Shown here: piece by piece, positions 45,655-54,917 of the stretch
How the letters are laid out: each line of letters starts with the position of its first letter
How positions within the stretch are numbered: position 1 is the first letter of the stretch
Origin: Aestuariirhabdus haliotis
GTDB lineage: Bacteria; Pseudomonadota; Gammaproteobacteria; Pseudomonadales; Aestuariirhabdaceae
Direction: 5' to 3'
Assembly: GCF_023509475.1 (NCBI RefSeq)
Contig: NZ_JAKSDZ010000011.1
Location: 1 to 64,000, forward strand
Length of the DNA stretch: 64,000 nucleotides
Made by a program: the position numbers and the translations under genes
The notes under the pieces: generated by a model
Told to the model about the DNA's origin: nothing
The model's database searches: none
Seen by the model: the letters and a program-made list of their open reading frames with translations, nothing else

Positions 45655-45972
45655 TTGACTAGCTATTGTGCGTATCACACCGTTGCGCTATTTGTCCTGG
45701 CCATAATGGGAATTGTCTTTTGGCCAGAAGGGGGTCTTAGTCTGGTTGGTGATACCCCTGACGCCCTCCTCGGGGAGGGAGGTTTCATTGTGTTAATACT
45801 GGTCTTGCTGATCCCAACATTTATACATCTACTGTTAACGCTGGCGAATATGATCAAGCATGATAAGTGGGTCTGGGCTTTTGCTACCTCGCTGGTATGG
45901 TTTGGTGCTACCCTTCCTTACTACTTTATTGTTTATCGACGTAGAAAAAGAGTAAAGAGGGCCAGCAGCTGA
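45655..45972 (+). CDS. Small membrane protein, TTG start
   Basis: A 105-residue protein with three hydrophobic segments (about 9-24, 44-64 and 73-92) and a basic C-terminal tail (YRRRKRVKR) expected in the cytoplasm. A GAGG site 7 nt before the TTG supports initiation there; no ATG gives the first helix. No family recognised. It lies just outside the repeat-bounded segment and 55 nt before the ycaQ-like gene. Confidence 0.6.
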   Translation: MTSYCAYHTVALFVLAIMGIVFWPEGGLSLVGDTPDALLGEGGFIVLILVLLIPTFIHLLLTLANMIKHDKWVWAFATSLVWFGATLPYYFIVYRRRKRVKRASS

Positions 45973-46027
45973 GGGCCTTTCAGGGTTTTACCTGTTAGAC
46001 GAGCCCCGACTCAATACACTGCACCCT

Positions 46028-47245
46028 ATGCCTCCAATTATACTAACTCGTCCGCAGGATCTTTCCCGATTACGCCGCCTGGCCCTGTCGGCCCAAGGTC
46101 TGCTGCAAGCGCAACCCTTTGGCAGAGGCTTAGCCGGAGCGCGCAAAGCGATAAGCCACCTGGGATACATACAGATCGATACGATCTCCGTAGTAGAGCG
46201 TGCCCACCACCATGTGATCTATTCCAGGGTACCGAACTACAAGCCCGCAATGACCAATCGCATGTTACTCGACGGTGATATTTTTGAATATTGGGCGCAC
46301 GCGGCCGCCTTTATCCCCATTGCCGACTATCGTTTCTCTTTACCCTACAAGCAGGCCATCAAGAAGGGGCGGGTCCATTGGTATAAAAACCCGGATCAAA
46401 AACTGATGGCTGAGCTTTTATCGCGCATACGCTCAGACGGGCCACTCCGGTCCCGGGATATCGAAACCAGTACAGGCCAGCGAGGCGACTGGTGGGATTG
46501 GAAACCTGCCAAGAAGGCGCTCGAACAACTCTATATGCAAGGTGACCTGATGGTGTGCGATCGCACCGGTTTCCAGAAGACTTATGACCTGACCGAGCGA
46601 GTGTTACCTTCCCATATCGATTCATCCCTACCTACCGCGGAAGAGTTTGCGGCTCATCTTGTTGACCATCAACTGGCCTGCCATGGCCTGGTCTCCCTTA
46701 AAGGCTTCACCTACCTGAGACGCGACAACAAACTCCGCCAAACGGTCAAACAGCTGGTACAGAAGCGACTCACCCAGGGCTCTCTGGAACAATTTCAGTT
46801 AACCAACGGTGAACGGTTTCTACTCGAATCCGGCGCCTTCGAGCGTCCTAAACCTCGAGTCAGTAACCGCCTGTTAATCCTGTCTCCATTCGACAATGCG
46901 GTGATTCAGCGCGAGCGCCTGAAAGCTCTGTTCCAATTTGATTATCAGCTGGAATGCTATGTTCCCGCCGCCAAACGTCAACACGGTTACTTCAGCCTGC
47001 CCCTGCTCTATCGAGATGAATTTATTGGTCGCATGGACTGCAAAGCCCATCGCAAAAGCCGGCACCTGGAGATCAAGTCCCTGCATTTTGAAGACAAGCC
47101 ATTCGATCAAGAGGCGGTAATTGATGTCTTTGCTTCGGCCATTCAATCATTCTGCTTATTTCAAAATTGCGACTCCGCATCTTTGCTGGACCACCCGCCA
47201 ACCGGCATTCATCGACAACTCCAGCGCGCGATCAAACGGTTATAG
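46028..47245 (+). CDS. ycaQ: YcaQ/AlkX-type winged-helix DNA glycosylase
   Basis: A 405-residue member of the HTH_42 (AlkZ/YcaQ) family, which removes bulky or crosslinked alkylated bases. The QID motif (Gln49-Ile-Asp51) in a YIQIDTISVVERAHHHVIYSRV context is the catalytic signature of the YcaQ/AlkX branch; AlkZ has QxQ. Winged-helix domains follow, and the C-terminal HGYFSLPLLYRDEFIGRMDCKAHRK segment is typical. E. coli YcaQ is about 410 residues, so length fits. The likely role is interstrand-crosslink unhooking. Confidence 0.9.
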   Translation: MPPIILTRPQDLSRLRRLALSAQGLLQAQPFGRGLAGARKAISHLGYIQIDTISVVERAHHHVIYSRVPNYKPAMTNRMLLDGDIFEYWAHAAAFIPIADYRFSLPYKQAIKKGRVHWYKNPDQKLMAELLSRIRSDGPLRSRDIETSTGQRGDWWDWKPAKKALEQLYMQGDLMVCDRTGFQKTYDLTERVLPSHIDSSLPTAEEFAAHLVDHQLACHGLVSLKGFTYLRRDNKLRQTVKQLVQKRLTQGSLEQFQLTNGERFLLESGAFERPKPRVSNRLLILSPFDNAVIQRERLKALFQFDYQLECYVPAAKRQHGYFSLPLLYRDEFIGRMDCKAHRKSRHLEIKSLHFEDKPFDQEAVIDVFASAIQSFCLFQNCDSASLLDHPPTGIHRQLQRAIKRL

Positions 47246-47326
47246 TAGAGCCGTGGCCCTTATCTTTCTCCCGCACTACACTGGTTAGCATTAAGGCATC
47301 ACCACTTAAAGAAGGCCAGATAAACT

Positions 47327-48085
47327 ATGAGAATGTTAAAACTGACCGAACACAACATTGAAGACCAACACCTGTGCTGCGCCATTAGCGATAAGAAGTG
47401 CCGCGATGGCTACGCAAAGAAACAAACCTGGTTAAAGTCCGAGTTCAAGAATGGCTATACCTTTCAAAAATTTGATGTTCGAGGAAAGGTTTTCATCGAA
47501 TACGTTCCCATCGAACACTCCTGGTTACCATTGCAAGGCAGCAACTTTATGGTCATTAACTGTTTTTGGGTGTCAGGAAAATTCAAAGGAGAGGGAAACG
47601 GGAAAAAGCTGTTGCAACAGTGCATGAAGGATGCAGGCAACATGGATGGTGTGGTGGCCATTTCCAGCGACAAAAAACGGCCTTTTATGAGCGACCCTGA
47701 TTTTTTAAAACACCAGGGATTTGAAATTATTGATGAAGCTCCGCCTTTTTCTAAACTCTGGGGCCTGAAAACCAACCCCGAATCACGCTACCCGACAATT
47801 ATGAAAAGTGCCAAATCCGGGGTATGTCCTGATAACAATGGCATCACGGCTTACTATTCAAACAGCTGCCCTTTTACTGACTATTACACCAATCAATTGC
47901 TCAGAGACTATGCCGAGAACAATGATATCCCCCTGACAATCCATCATATAAAAAGCAAAAAAGACGGTCGCAAAATGCCGATACCCTGGATCATCAACAG
48001 CGTGTTTTATAAAGGACAACTGGTCACATTAGAGATGAAAGCCGAAAGGCATCTGGACAAACTAATCCACCCGGACCCTCAGTAA
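47327..48085 (+). CDS. GNAT acetyltransferase with YoaP-like C-terminal domain
   Basis: A 252-residue protein. The N-terminal half is a GNAT acetyltransferase domain (VINCFWVSGKFKGEGNGKKLLQQC, with the Gly-rich acetyl-CoA loop GEGNGKKLL at about 92-100). The C-terminal half (about 160-250) resembles the YoaP domain, with CPFTDYY and HHIKSKKDG segments. The YoaP family is poorly characterised. The start is the ATG at 47327; a second ATG lies two codons in. Stands alone between ycaQ and the convergent arfB. Confidence 0.8.
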   Translation: MRMLKLTEHNIEDQHLCCAISDKKCRDGYAKKQTWLKSEFKNGYTFQKFDVRGKVFIEYVPIEHSWLPLQGSNFMVINCFWVSGKFKGEGNGKKLLQQCMKDAGNMDGVVAISSDKKRPFMSDPDFLKHQGFEIIDEAPPFSKLWGLKTNPESRYPTIMKSAKSGVCPDNNGITAYYSNSCPFTDYYTNQLLRDYAENNDIPLTIHHIKSKKDGRKMPIPWIINSVFYKGQLVTLEMKAERHLDKLIHPDPQ

Positions 48086-48122
48086 AATTATTGGGGTAGA
48101 TCTGCAACAGTCACCGGTTGCA

Positions 48123-48539
48123 TTACCAATCGCGCTTGCTGCGACCGGCCTTGATACTGCTCCGCTGGGATTTCCTGTCCAGTCGTCGCTGTTGCGAACC
48201 CCGGGTGGGTTTGGTGGCGATACGACGCTTTTGCACGATCGCCACGCTTTTAATCAGCGTCTGTAAACGCTCCAGTGCATCTTCCCGATTACGCTCCTGG
48301 GTACGGTGCTGTTGGGCCTTGATGATGATCACACCCTCGCGGGTGATACGGCTATCCTTCAACGCCAGCAAGCGCTCCTTATAAAACTCCGGTAGGGATG
48401 AGGCGTTGATATCGAAGCGCAGGTGAATCGCGGTCGAGACCTTATTCACATTTTGACCGCCCGCGCCCTGGGCGCGAACGGCACTGATTTCCCACTCGTT
48501 ATCGGCCAGAACTACCTGATTGGAAACCAACAACGGCAT
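48123..48539 (-). CDS. arfB: Alternative ribosome-rescue factor ArfB
   Basis: A 138-residue peptidyl-tRNA hydrolase that frees stalled ribosomes lacking a stop codon in the A site. The catalytic GGQ lies at 27-29 in an SAVRAQGAGGQNVNKV context, followed by the basic C-terminal tail (about 95-138, rich in Arg/Lys) that probes the empty mRNA channel. Length matches E. coli ArfB (140). It lies 8 nt after a DUF1289-type gene on the same strand. Confidence 0.95.
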   Translation of the reverse strand: MPLLVSNQVVLADNEWEISAVRAQGAGGQNVNKVSTAIHLRFDINASSLPEFYKERLLALKDSRITREGVIIIKAQQHRTQERNREDALERLQTLIKSVAIVQKRRIATKPTRGSQQRRLDRKSQRSSIKAGRSKRDW

Positions 48540-48547
48540 GGTTCAGC

Positions 48548-48778
48548 CTAAGCCTGCTGGGCTTGCTTGAGGGCCCGCATTCCGTTGTATTTTTTCAGCG
48601 CCTTGGTGCGGATCACTTCCAGAAACTCTTCCGGATTGTCGTAATCCATACGATCCATAAAATCGACCAGTTCCTGCACCAACGCACGACCACCGTTAAT
48701 CTCTTCCCTGGTGCGGCCACAACCGCCGCAGACCGCGTCATCTTTAACGCACTCACTGATACAGGGGGAAAACTTCAT
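48548..48778 (-). CDS. DUF1289-type small Cys-rich protein
   Basis: A 76-residue protein beginning with SPCISECVKDDAVCGGCGRT, the four-cysteine pattern of DUF1289 proteins, which probably bind a metal or cluster. The rest is helical. It lies just upstream of arfB and 119 nt after mksB on the same strand. Function unknown. Confidence 0.85.
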   Translation of the reverse strand: MKFSPCISECVKDDAVCGGCGRTREEINGGRALVQELVDFMDRMDYDNPEEFLEVIRTKALKKYNGMRALKQAQQA

Positions 48779-48897
48779 ACCATCACTCCGCAGTTATTGG
48801 GCAACGCCCAGTGTGCCAGGCCTTTGCCCAACCATTTCAGTCAACTATTATACCTGTCCACAGGCGCATCTCCAGTACACCCGCTAGGCAGCAGGTC

Positions 48898-51800
48898 CTA
48901 CCCCAGCAGAGGTTCTTTCGATTCGTCCTCATCGGCCAATACGGTCTCCATAAAGTCGAGCGCAGCCTGATGGCGAATGGTGCGACGGTGATTTTCCCAC
49001 AGCACCTTGATCTTCTCCTGGTTCAGCTCCTTACGATCGACAAAAACTCGAGTGTTAAGCTGACTGCCATTGGCCGGCGTCGCACTCGGTGCCTTGGCAA
49101 ACACAAACTGGTTGCTGACCATATCCATAAAGGGCCCGGAGGCTTTGGAGGGCATAATAAAGATCACCTGCAGACCCAGGCTTTGGGTCAGGTAATCGAG
49201 CACCGCACGGGAACGGGCCTCATCCATTTTAGAGAAGGCTTCGTCCACCAGCACCATGCGCAGATGGCTATGGCCCTGGCTGAATTGCAACGCCGAGGTG
49301 ATCGCCGCAGCACGTATCACATAGGCCGGAGTTTCCAACTGACCGCCACTGCCGGTACCGTATTGGCTGAGCGCAATATCGGATTTGCCCTCGATCTTTT
49401 TGACGATTTCATAGCTGCGATAGTTTCGATAATCGGCGATCCGTTCCAGCTCGAGCAGGGCTTTCTGTTCGTCCTCATCCAGCAGCATATTAACCAGGCG
49501 ATCCCGCACCTGTTGTAGCGCTGCTGGCAGTTCGCTGGCGAACAGGCTACCGCCGTCCCCCACCGGAATCTGTCGTACCTCCTCGAAGAAGCGCCAGTAC
49601 TCGCGGTATTCAGGAATCCATTGCCAGCGGAATTCGTAAACTTCCTGCTCATGACCAAAGCGGTGATGCGCCAACTCTTCGTTCAGATCCTCCAGCACCT
49701 GCTTGCCATCACTGATGGATTGATGAATGGCGCCACACAGATGATCGATAAAGGTGTCGTCAAATTTACGCTTAAGCGAACGAATGCGATCCTGTTTCTC
49801 GACCAGCACGTTGCCCTTAAGCTTATTGCTGACCAGCTGCAACTCATGATGAATTTTACTGATACTGGCAAACAACCGCGCATCGGGTTCATCGGCGCCG
49901 TCGATCATCAGATAGATGGCGTCTCCGGCCAGGCAGTTCTGGTTGTGATCCCGCACTCGCTGTACCAGATCGCTGCAGCACTGGCGCAACTCGCGCACCG
50001 CTCCCTCGCTTTCCTGGCGCAAGCGTTCGATACTGGCGCCCACCGCTTCACGATCGGCGGTTGCCAACAGCACTTCCGGATTGCACTCGGGCAGATGACG
50101 CGCGACCTCCATCAGGTCGGCTTCACGCTCGTCGAGGATTTCCAGAAAACGATCCTGGCGATCGGCAAAACGTTTTAACGCCTGCTCGACCTGTTCCAAT
50201 TGCTGTTGATCACGACCGCGGGTTTCGCGCTGGCTCAGCAACTGCTGTTCGCAATCGCGCACGCGCTCGCGTAACGCGTTGAGCTCCGCTTCCAGTTCGT
50301 CGTGATCGCTCAGGTCCAGTCCTTTTAGCTGGGCTTCCAACTGCAGGATTTGACGCTGATGGGACACCATGGTCTCGATACGATCGGCCACCCGCAGCGG
50401 GCGAATTCGGGACAGCGAATTCAGTAACTGCTCCATACGCTGGTTGGCCTGACGCGCGCTTTCGGCTTGCTGTTGCAGCTCCAGCAAGGCATGCTGCTTG
50501 GCCGCCAAAGCCCGCTGCCGCGCCGCCTTGCCAAACACCAGTTCCGCATCATCCAGATCGCAACGCCACATACTGTAATTGCCCGAGCCCATACCGGCAG
50601 CCGTTACGCCTCGGCGGGTTTGGCGCAGCTGATCGGCACTGCGTACCTGTTGCACATTGCCGTAGCTGGCGATCAGGTAATCCCGGGCAACCACATGACC
50701 GAACTCCATCAACTGGATGATCGAGTCGCTATCCGGTTGCTGACGAGCAGCATCCTGCCGAGCTTTGCTGCCCTGAATAACCTTGGCACTGCTGCGGCCT
50801 TTCATGGCCCGTACAATCTCGATAGCCCGAGCCTCAAACTCGGGTTCGACGATCAAACCGAAGCGGTTGCCACCCAGATAACCTTCGATCGCCGACTGCC
50901 AATCGGCATCAATCACCTCGACGAACTCGCACAACACTTTCGGATCAGCCTCCGGACACTGCTCTCGAATGGCTTGCAAGGCGTCGGCGACGCCCCGAGG
51001 GTAGCGTACCCGCTGGGTATTCTGCAGGTTACCAATGTCCCGTTCGAGCTGCTTACGCTGGTTGTCCAGACGCTGCCACTGCTCTTCGCGCTGGCCACTG
51101 AAGCGTTGCAGGCGCGGCAAGGGCGTGTCCTCCCCCTGTAACATGACCGCCAGTTGACCGTGGACTTTCTGCAGCTTACGGGCTTGTTCTAGCTGGGCTT
51201 CCAATGGTGCGATATCCACCCAATCCTGATGCTGCAAGCTGGTGTAGTCGAGGCCGTTACCGCCAAGTTCCAGTATCTGTTGCGCCTGTTCATACAGACC
51301 ACCCAGCTCCAGCTGGTCACGCAGCCCCTTGTCTTCCAGCACCTGCTGCTGCATCACGGCAGCATCCAGGTTGGCATTGAGCAAACTGTCTTCGCTGAGT
51401 AACTGCACCGCCTGTTCGACCAGTTGTTGCTGGGTCTGTTCCAGACTCTGCTGTAGCTCGTCTTTTTCCTGCAGCACGGCGGTGCCCATACGACGCGCTT
51501 CGAGCTGAATCAACTGTTGCTGCAAGCGTTGCTGCTGCTCTTCAAAGTTGCGCGCCTCGGACTCATTGCTCTCGAGCCCTTCGCGTAGCGTTTGCTGACG
51601 CTGCTTCTCTTTCAGATATTGCTGCTGCACTTGCAGGTAATCCACCCGCGCTTCGGTGTAACGCAGCGTATTGCTGCGCACCCACTCCTGCAGATAACGC
51701 TCACCCAACACTGCAGCGCCGTCCAGTCGCTCGATCTCTTGTTGAATACGGCGGGCATCACTTTCCATACCATTGATGGTTTTCATCATGGTGGAAACGG

Positions 51801-52536
51801 AGCGAATGGCCTCGCCCAGGTCCCGGGGTTCGAGTATCTCCTGGGCGACAAAATCGGTAATCGAACCGACTGGCTTGTAGGCCATAAACCGCGAAAAGGC
51901 ACGCGCAGCATGATGGGATTCTCGCTCACTCACCGAACCCTCTTTGCCCCGCAACGCACCGTAGAGCCGGCCCAGATAGGATTTTTTGGTGCCGTACTCT
52001 TCCACCGCACGCTTACCAAAACGGCGCTGCAATTCGACCGGCAACTCATCGAGAGTAAATAACTGATCGCTGTCGCGAAAAAAATCCTGCTTGCACAACT
52101 GCTCGTTGGGAATGATAAAAAAGCGCGAATCCAGTTCCCGAGCTACGGCCTGCTTACCCGCCGTATCATAATCGGCTCGCACGCCGATCATGGCAGTGAA
52201 GGGCGTAGCGTCCTCCCCCTTAGTGGGATAAAACACGGCTGCCAGAAAGCCATCGCAGCGCCAGGGCCGGGCAAAGCTGCCGTCATCGCAACCGAGCACA
52301 TAGGACGCCAGGGTTCGCACCTGCTTGCCACCACGACCTTTCTGGGTCGTTTCATCCTGCCCGGGATTGTAATTGAACAGATTGTTCTTGGCAGCGGTCA
52401 TGATGGTCTGAATGGCATCGGCGGCGGTGGTTTTACCACTGCCTGAAGCACCCGACAACAGGTTCACTGGCCCCATATCAAATTCGGTGGCCGGCACATT
52501 GCCCCAGTTAATAAATACAAATCGCTTGAGATACAT
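48898..52536 (-). CDS. mksB: SMC-like condensin ATPase, MksB/JetC type
   Basis: A 1212-residue SMC-like ATPase that binds and compacts or extrudes DNA. Walker A is GASGSGKT (29-36), the ABC signature GSGGQ lies at 1062-1066, and Walker B ends in Asp1098-Glu1099 (VLVDEAFSKMDEA). Between them is a very long Gln/Glu-rich coiled coil with a central hinge region (about 540-700). The N-terminus MYLKRFVFINWGN is characteristic of this group. It follows mksE by 3 nt. No JetD (nuclease) gene is present on either side, so a chromosomal MksFEB condensin is more likely than a Wadjet defence system. Confidence 0.9.
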   Translation of the reverse strand: MYLKRFVFINWGNVPATEFDMGPVNLLSGASGSGKTTAADAIQTIMTAAKNNLFNYNPGQDETTQKGRGGKQVRTLASYVLGCDDGSFARPWRCDGFLAAVFYPTKGEDATPFTAMIGVRADYDTAGKQAVARELDSRFFIIPNEQLCKQDFFRDSDQLFTLDELPVELQRRFGKRAVEEYGTKKSYLGRLYGALRGKEGSVSERESHHAARAFSRFMAYKPVGSITDFVAQEILEPRDLGEAIRSVSTMMKTINGMESDARRIQQEIERLDGAAVLGERYLQEWVRSNTLRYTEARVDYLQVQQQYLKEKQRQQTLREGLESNESEARNFEEQQQRLQQQLIQLEARRMGTAVLQEKDELQQSLEQTQQQLVEQAVQLLSEDSLLNANLDAAVMQQQVLEDKGLRDQLELGGLYEQAQQILELGGNGLDYTSLQHQDWVDIAPLEAQLEQARKLQKVHGQLAVMLQGEDTPLPRLQRFSGQREEQWQRLDNQRKQLERDIGNLQNTQRVRYPRGVADALQAIREQCPEADPKVLCEFVEVIDADWQSAIEGYLGGNRFGLIVEPEFEARAIEIVRAMKGRSSAKVIQGSKARQDAARQQPDSDSIIQLMEFGHVVARDYLIASYGNVQQVRSADQLRQTRRGVTAAGMGSGNYSMWRCDLDDAELVFGKAARQRALAAKQHALLELQQQAESARQANQRMEQLLNSLSRIRPLRVADRIETMVSHQRQILQLEAQLKGLDLSDHDELEAELNALRERVRDCEQQLLSQRETRGRDQQQLEQVEQALKRFADRQDRFLEILDEREADLMEVARHLPECNPEVLLATADREAVGASIERLRQESEGAVRELRQCCSDLVQRVRDHNQNCLAGDAIYLMIDGADEPDARLFASISKIHHELQLVSNKLKGNVLVEKQDRIRSLKRKFDDTFIDHLCGAIHQSISDGKQVLEDLNEELAHHRFGHEQEVYEFRWQWIPEYREYWRFFEEVRQIPVGDGGSLFASELPAALQQVRDRLVNMLLDEDEQKALLELERIADYRNYRSYEIVKKIEGKSDIALSQYGTGSGGQLETPAYVIRAAAITSALQFSQGHSHLRMVLVDEAFSKMDEARSRAVLDYLTQSLGLQVIFIMPSKASGPFMDMVSNQFVFAKAPSATPANGSQLNTRVFVDRKELNQEKIKVLWENHRRTIRHQAALDFMETVLADEDESKEPLLG

Positions 52537-52539
52537 CGA

Positions 52540-53394
52540 CTAGGACTCTCCACCAAATAGAGATGAGGGTATTCCTTTTTCGGACTGCTTCAGTTCATCC
52601 TTATCATTATTATCGGACAACGGCTCAGCGGTATGTAGCGCAGCATCAGACGAGCCTTCACTGCGACTGTCCTTGATTTGATCGGGATTCGGTGACGGGT
52701 TCTGTTCATCCTGATCGGGCTCGCTCTCACACTCGCTTTCCAGACTTGGGGCTTCGGGTTCGAGCAAACCCTGCAGCACTTCATGACTCACCAGCGAGGT
52801 GATCATCGGCCGAATACGCAACCAGGCTTCGCCACTGTCCAACATCTCTTCCTGGCCAAATTGAATCACTCGCATGCGTTTAAGGGCACGAAACAGCGCG
52901 CGACGATCGGTGCTCTGTAACGGCAACGTGCGGTTGAGCAAGCTCTTCATGGCGATGCTGACCGACTCCAGTGACACCATGGCACAACCCCGATCATCGA
53001 TTTGGCCCTCGCGCAATTGCTGTTCGTACTGGCTGCGCAATACCAACAGCAAGGCCACCTCGCCCTGACCCGGGCGGGTACGGAAGCCGCTGAAACCCTG
53101 ATCTTCATCGTCCATGCCCGGCACCTGGGCACCAGGGGGATAGAGCCGCAGATAATGAAACAGATCATCATGCTGGACCCGCACACCGATCACCCGCAGG
53201 TAATCGTCCACCAGAGATTTAATGCGCAGGTAACGGTCGTAGAGTTCCTGCTCGGTCTGGCTTTCGTCCCGGCAAATGACGCCGTAGTCCAGCAGTCGTT
53301 GTACGACTTGCTGAAAAGCACTCAGCTCCAGCTGCTGCTTGCCCAGCTGTTCCTGCAACAGATCAGTTATCACGGCTTGTTTATCTCCTCGCAC
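52540..53394 (-). CDS. mksE: Condensin accessory subunit MksE/JetB (DUF4194 type)
   Basis: A 284-residue protein, the kite-like winged-helix partner of the SMC complex. Recognisable features are RLLDYGVICRDESQTEQELYDRYL-type helices near the N-terminus (about 32-55), an LRLYPPGAQVPG segment, and a LFRALKRMRVIQFGQEE winged helix (about 165-182). The last 70 residues are acidic, low-complexity and likely disordered. It overlaps mksF by 25 nt and abuts mksB by 3 nt, so all three are made together. Confidence 0.85.
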   Translation of the reverse strand: MRGDKQAVITDLLQEQLGKQQLELSAFQQVVQRLLDYGVICRDESQTEQELYDRYLRIKSLVDDYLRVIGVRVQHDDLFHYLRLYPPGAQVPGMDDEDQGFSGFRTRPGQGEVALLLVLRSQYEQQLREGQIDDRGCAMVSLESVSIAMKSLLNRTLPLQSTDRRALFRALKRMRVIQFGQEEMLDSGEAWLRIRPMITSLVSHEVLQGLLEPEAPSLESECESEPDQDEQNPSPNPDQIKDSRSEGSSDAALHTAEPLSDNNDKDELKQSEKGIPSSLFGGES

Positions 53395-54872
53395 CAGATT
53401 TCAAAACAATCGGCGCGTGTAAAAAAATCATGGTCGGGGCTAGCGACGGTTGATTCATCGTCGTTAAAGAAACGAACGCAAATGCGTTGCTCGCTGGAGC
53501 GGTCATTGATCGACGCCAGCTCGATCAGGTGCGTGCGAGACAGCAATTGAATGGCATCGGTAACGGGCAACTGGTCGCTGCGAATACGCTCACCGGCAGC
53601 CAGCTGTTCACTCAAATAACGGCGGCTGGTCCGGGAGTTAATGACAAAAGCTTTGTCTAACGCCTCTTTGATAAAAGCTTGCTGGCGCGCTTCCTGATCC
53701 ATCTCCACGTCCCCTTCTAGCCGGGTCTGAACACGCCGCAAACTGCGACGCTCGCGCAATTTGACGGAAGCCGGATCGAGCAGATTAATAGAGACACCGG
53801 CCAGCTGTTCGGCCGCGCGTTGCAAGCGTTGTTGTTGCACTGCTGGCGGCAGCTGTTGCATACGCTCGCACACCTGTTGAATATCGGCACGTTGCTGGCT
53901 GGCCAGGTAGGTCATTTGACGAATAATAATGTCGGCCCGCTGGGTGTAACTTTGCAAGGCCTGGCGAACCTGGGGCAGCATCACTTCGCAGGCGTTACGC
54001 ACCCGCAGCTCGACCCCTTCGAGCACCTGCATCAGCAGCGATTGCCGACGATCCTCGACATAATCGGGCAAGGAGGTACGCAGCTGTTTTTCCGCTTCGA
54101 CCTTGAAGGTACTGTCCTTGCGTTTGATGCCGCGGAGCAGTCGGTTGATCTCTTCGCGGTATTTTTCCACGCTATCGGCGGACAGGCGTACGGCGATATC
54201 GGGTTCGAAACGGGTGTCCATGTAGTCAAAAAATTCTTCGCTGGCCTGCTGTACCACCAACTGTTGCTCAACCGCCATAACCAATTGACGCTTGCGATCT
54301 TCCAGCTCCGTAACCAGATCGGAAAAGTCGCTGATGATACGCTCGGAAAATTCCCAGGCATCGAGCAGATCATGGATTTCACCGCGCTCGTAAAAAGCCC
54401 GCAGGGCGTTACGCGTATTGCGCGTGTTACGATGGCGAGTGCGAAAACGTTGTTGCTCGACATCCACCAGCGGCTGGGCAAACAAACGTCCGTTGCGAGT
54501 AAAACGGTAACTGCCTTGCAAGTTCACTTCATCGAACAGCTGCTCGATCCAGCCCTGCTCAATCAAACGGTTGAGCACCCAACCGGCCCGTTCCCGCTCG
54601 CCACGTAACCCGGCCAATTCGGCATCGGCTTCGTGGTCGGCAACCGTGCCAGTCTCGCCGCTTTCATCGTCCAGCGCTGGCGCCAGGGCCAGAGCCTCGG
54701 CGAACAGATCGATCACCTGTGAGCGCCCAAGATGATGACCGTAGTCGGCCATGGAGCCGTACACATGGTTATAGAGCGCCCGCAGGCACTGGGCCACACC
54801 TTCCCGGTATTTGCCGCTCAGGGGCTTAAAGAAATGACGATGCTGATCAACAAAGAACAGGGTCTGGTTCAT
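53370..54872 (-). CDS. mksF: Condensin kleisin subunit MksF/JetA (DUF3375 type)
   Basis: A 500-residue kleisin-like protein. It starts with MNQTLFFVDQHRHFFKPLSGKY-type residues (N-terminal winged-helix, about 1-110) and continues with a long helical region (about 150-400) containing an EYREEINRLLRGIKRKDSTF-like stretch near 233-252. It is expected to bridge MksB heads and bind MksE. First gene of mksF-mksE-mksB, beginning 45 nt after the ubiI stop on the same strand. Confidence 0.85.
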   Translation of the reverse strand: MNQTLFFVDQHRHFFKPLSGKYREGVAQCLRALYNHVYGSMADYGHHLGRSQVIDLFAEALALAPALDDESGETGTVADHEADAELAGLRGERERAGWVLNRLIEQGWIEQLFDEVNLQGSYRFTRNGRLFAQPLVDVEQQRFRTRHRNTRNTRNALRAFYERGEIHDLLDAWEFSERIISDFSDLVTELEDRKRQLVMAVEQQLVVQQASEEFFDYMDTRFEPDIAVRLSADSVEKYREEINRLLRGIKRKDSTFKVEAEKQLRTSLPDYVEDRRQSLLMQVLEGVELRVRNACEVMLPQVRQALQSYTQRADIIIRQMTYLASQQRADIQQVCERMQQLPPAVQQQRLQRAAEQLAGVSINLLDPASVKLRERRSLRRVQTRLEGDVEMDQEARQQAFIKEALDKAFVINSRTSRRYLSEQLAAGERIRSDQLPVTDAIQLLSRTHLIELASINDRSSEQRICVRFFNDDESTVASPDHDFFTRADCFEIWCEEINKP

Positions 54873-54917
54873 ACGCGACTACAACCTGCGCGCCCGAAAT
54901 GGGCCATAAAAAAACAA

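Noticed and set aside
48898-54872. Complete Wadjet defence system
   Set aside because: No JetD-type gene next to the three condensin genes; neighbours are ubiI, a DUF1289 gene and arfB.
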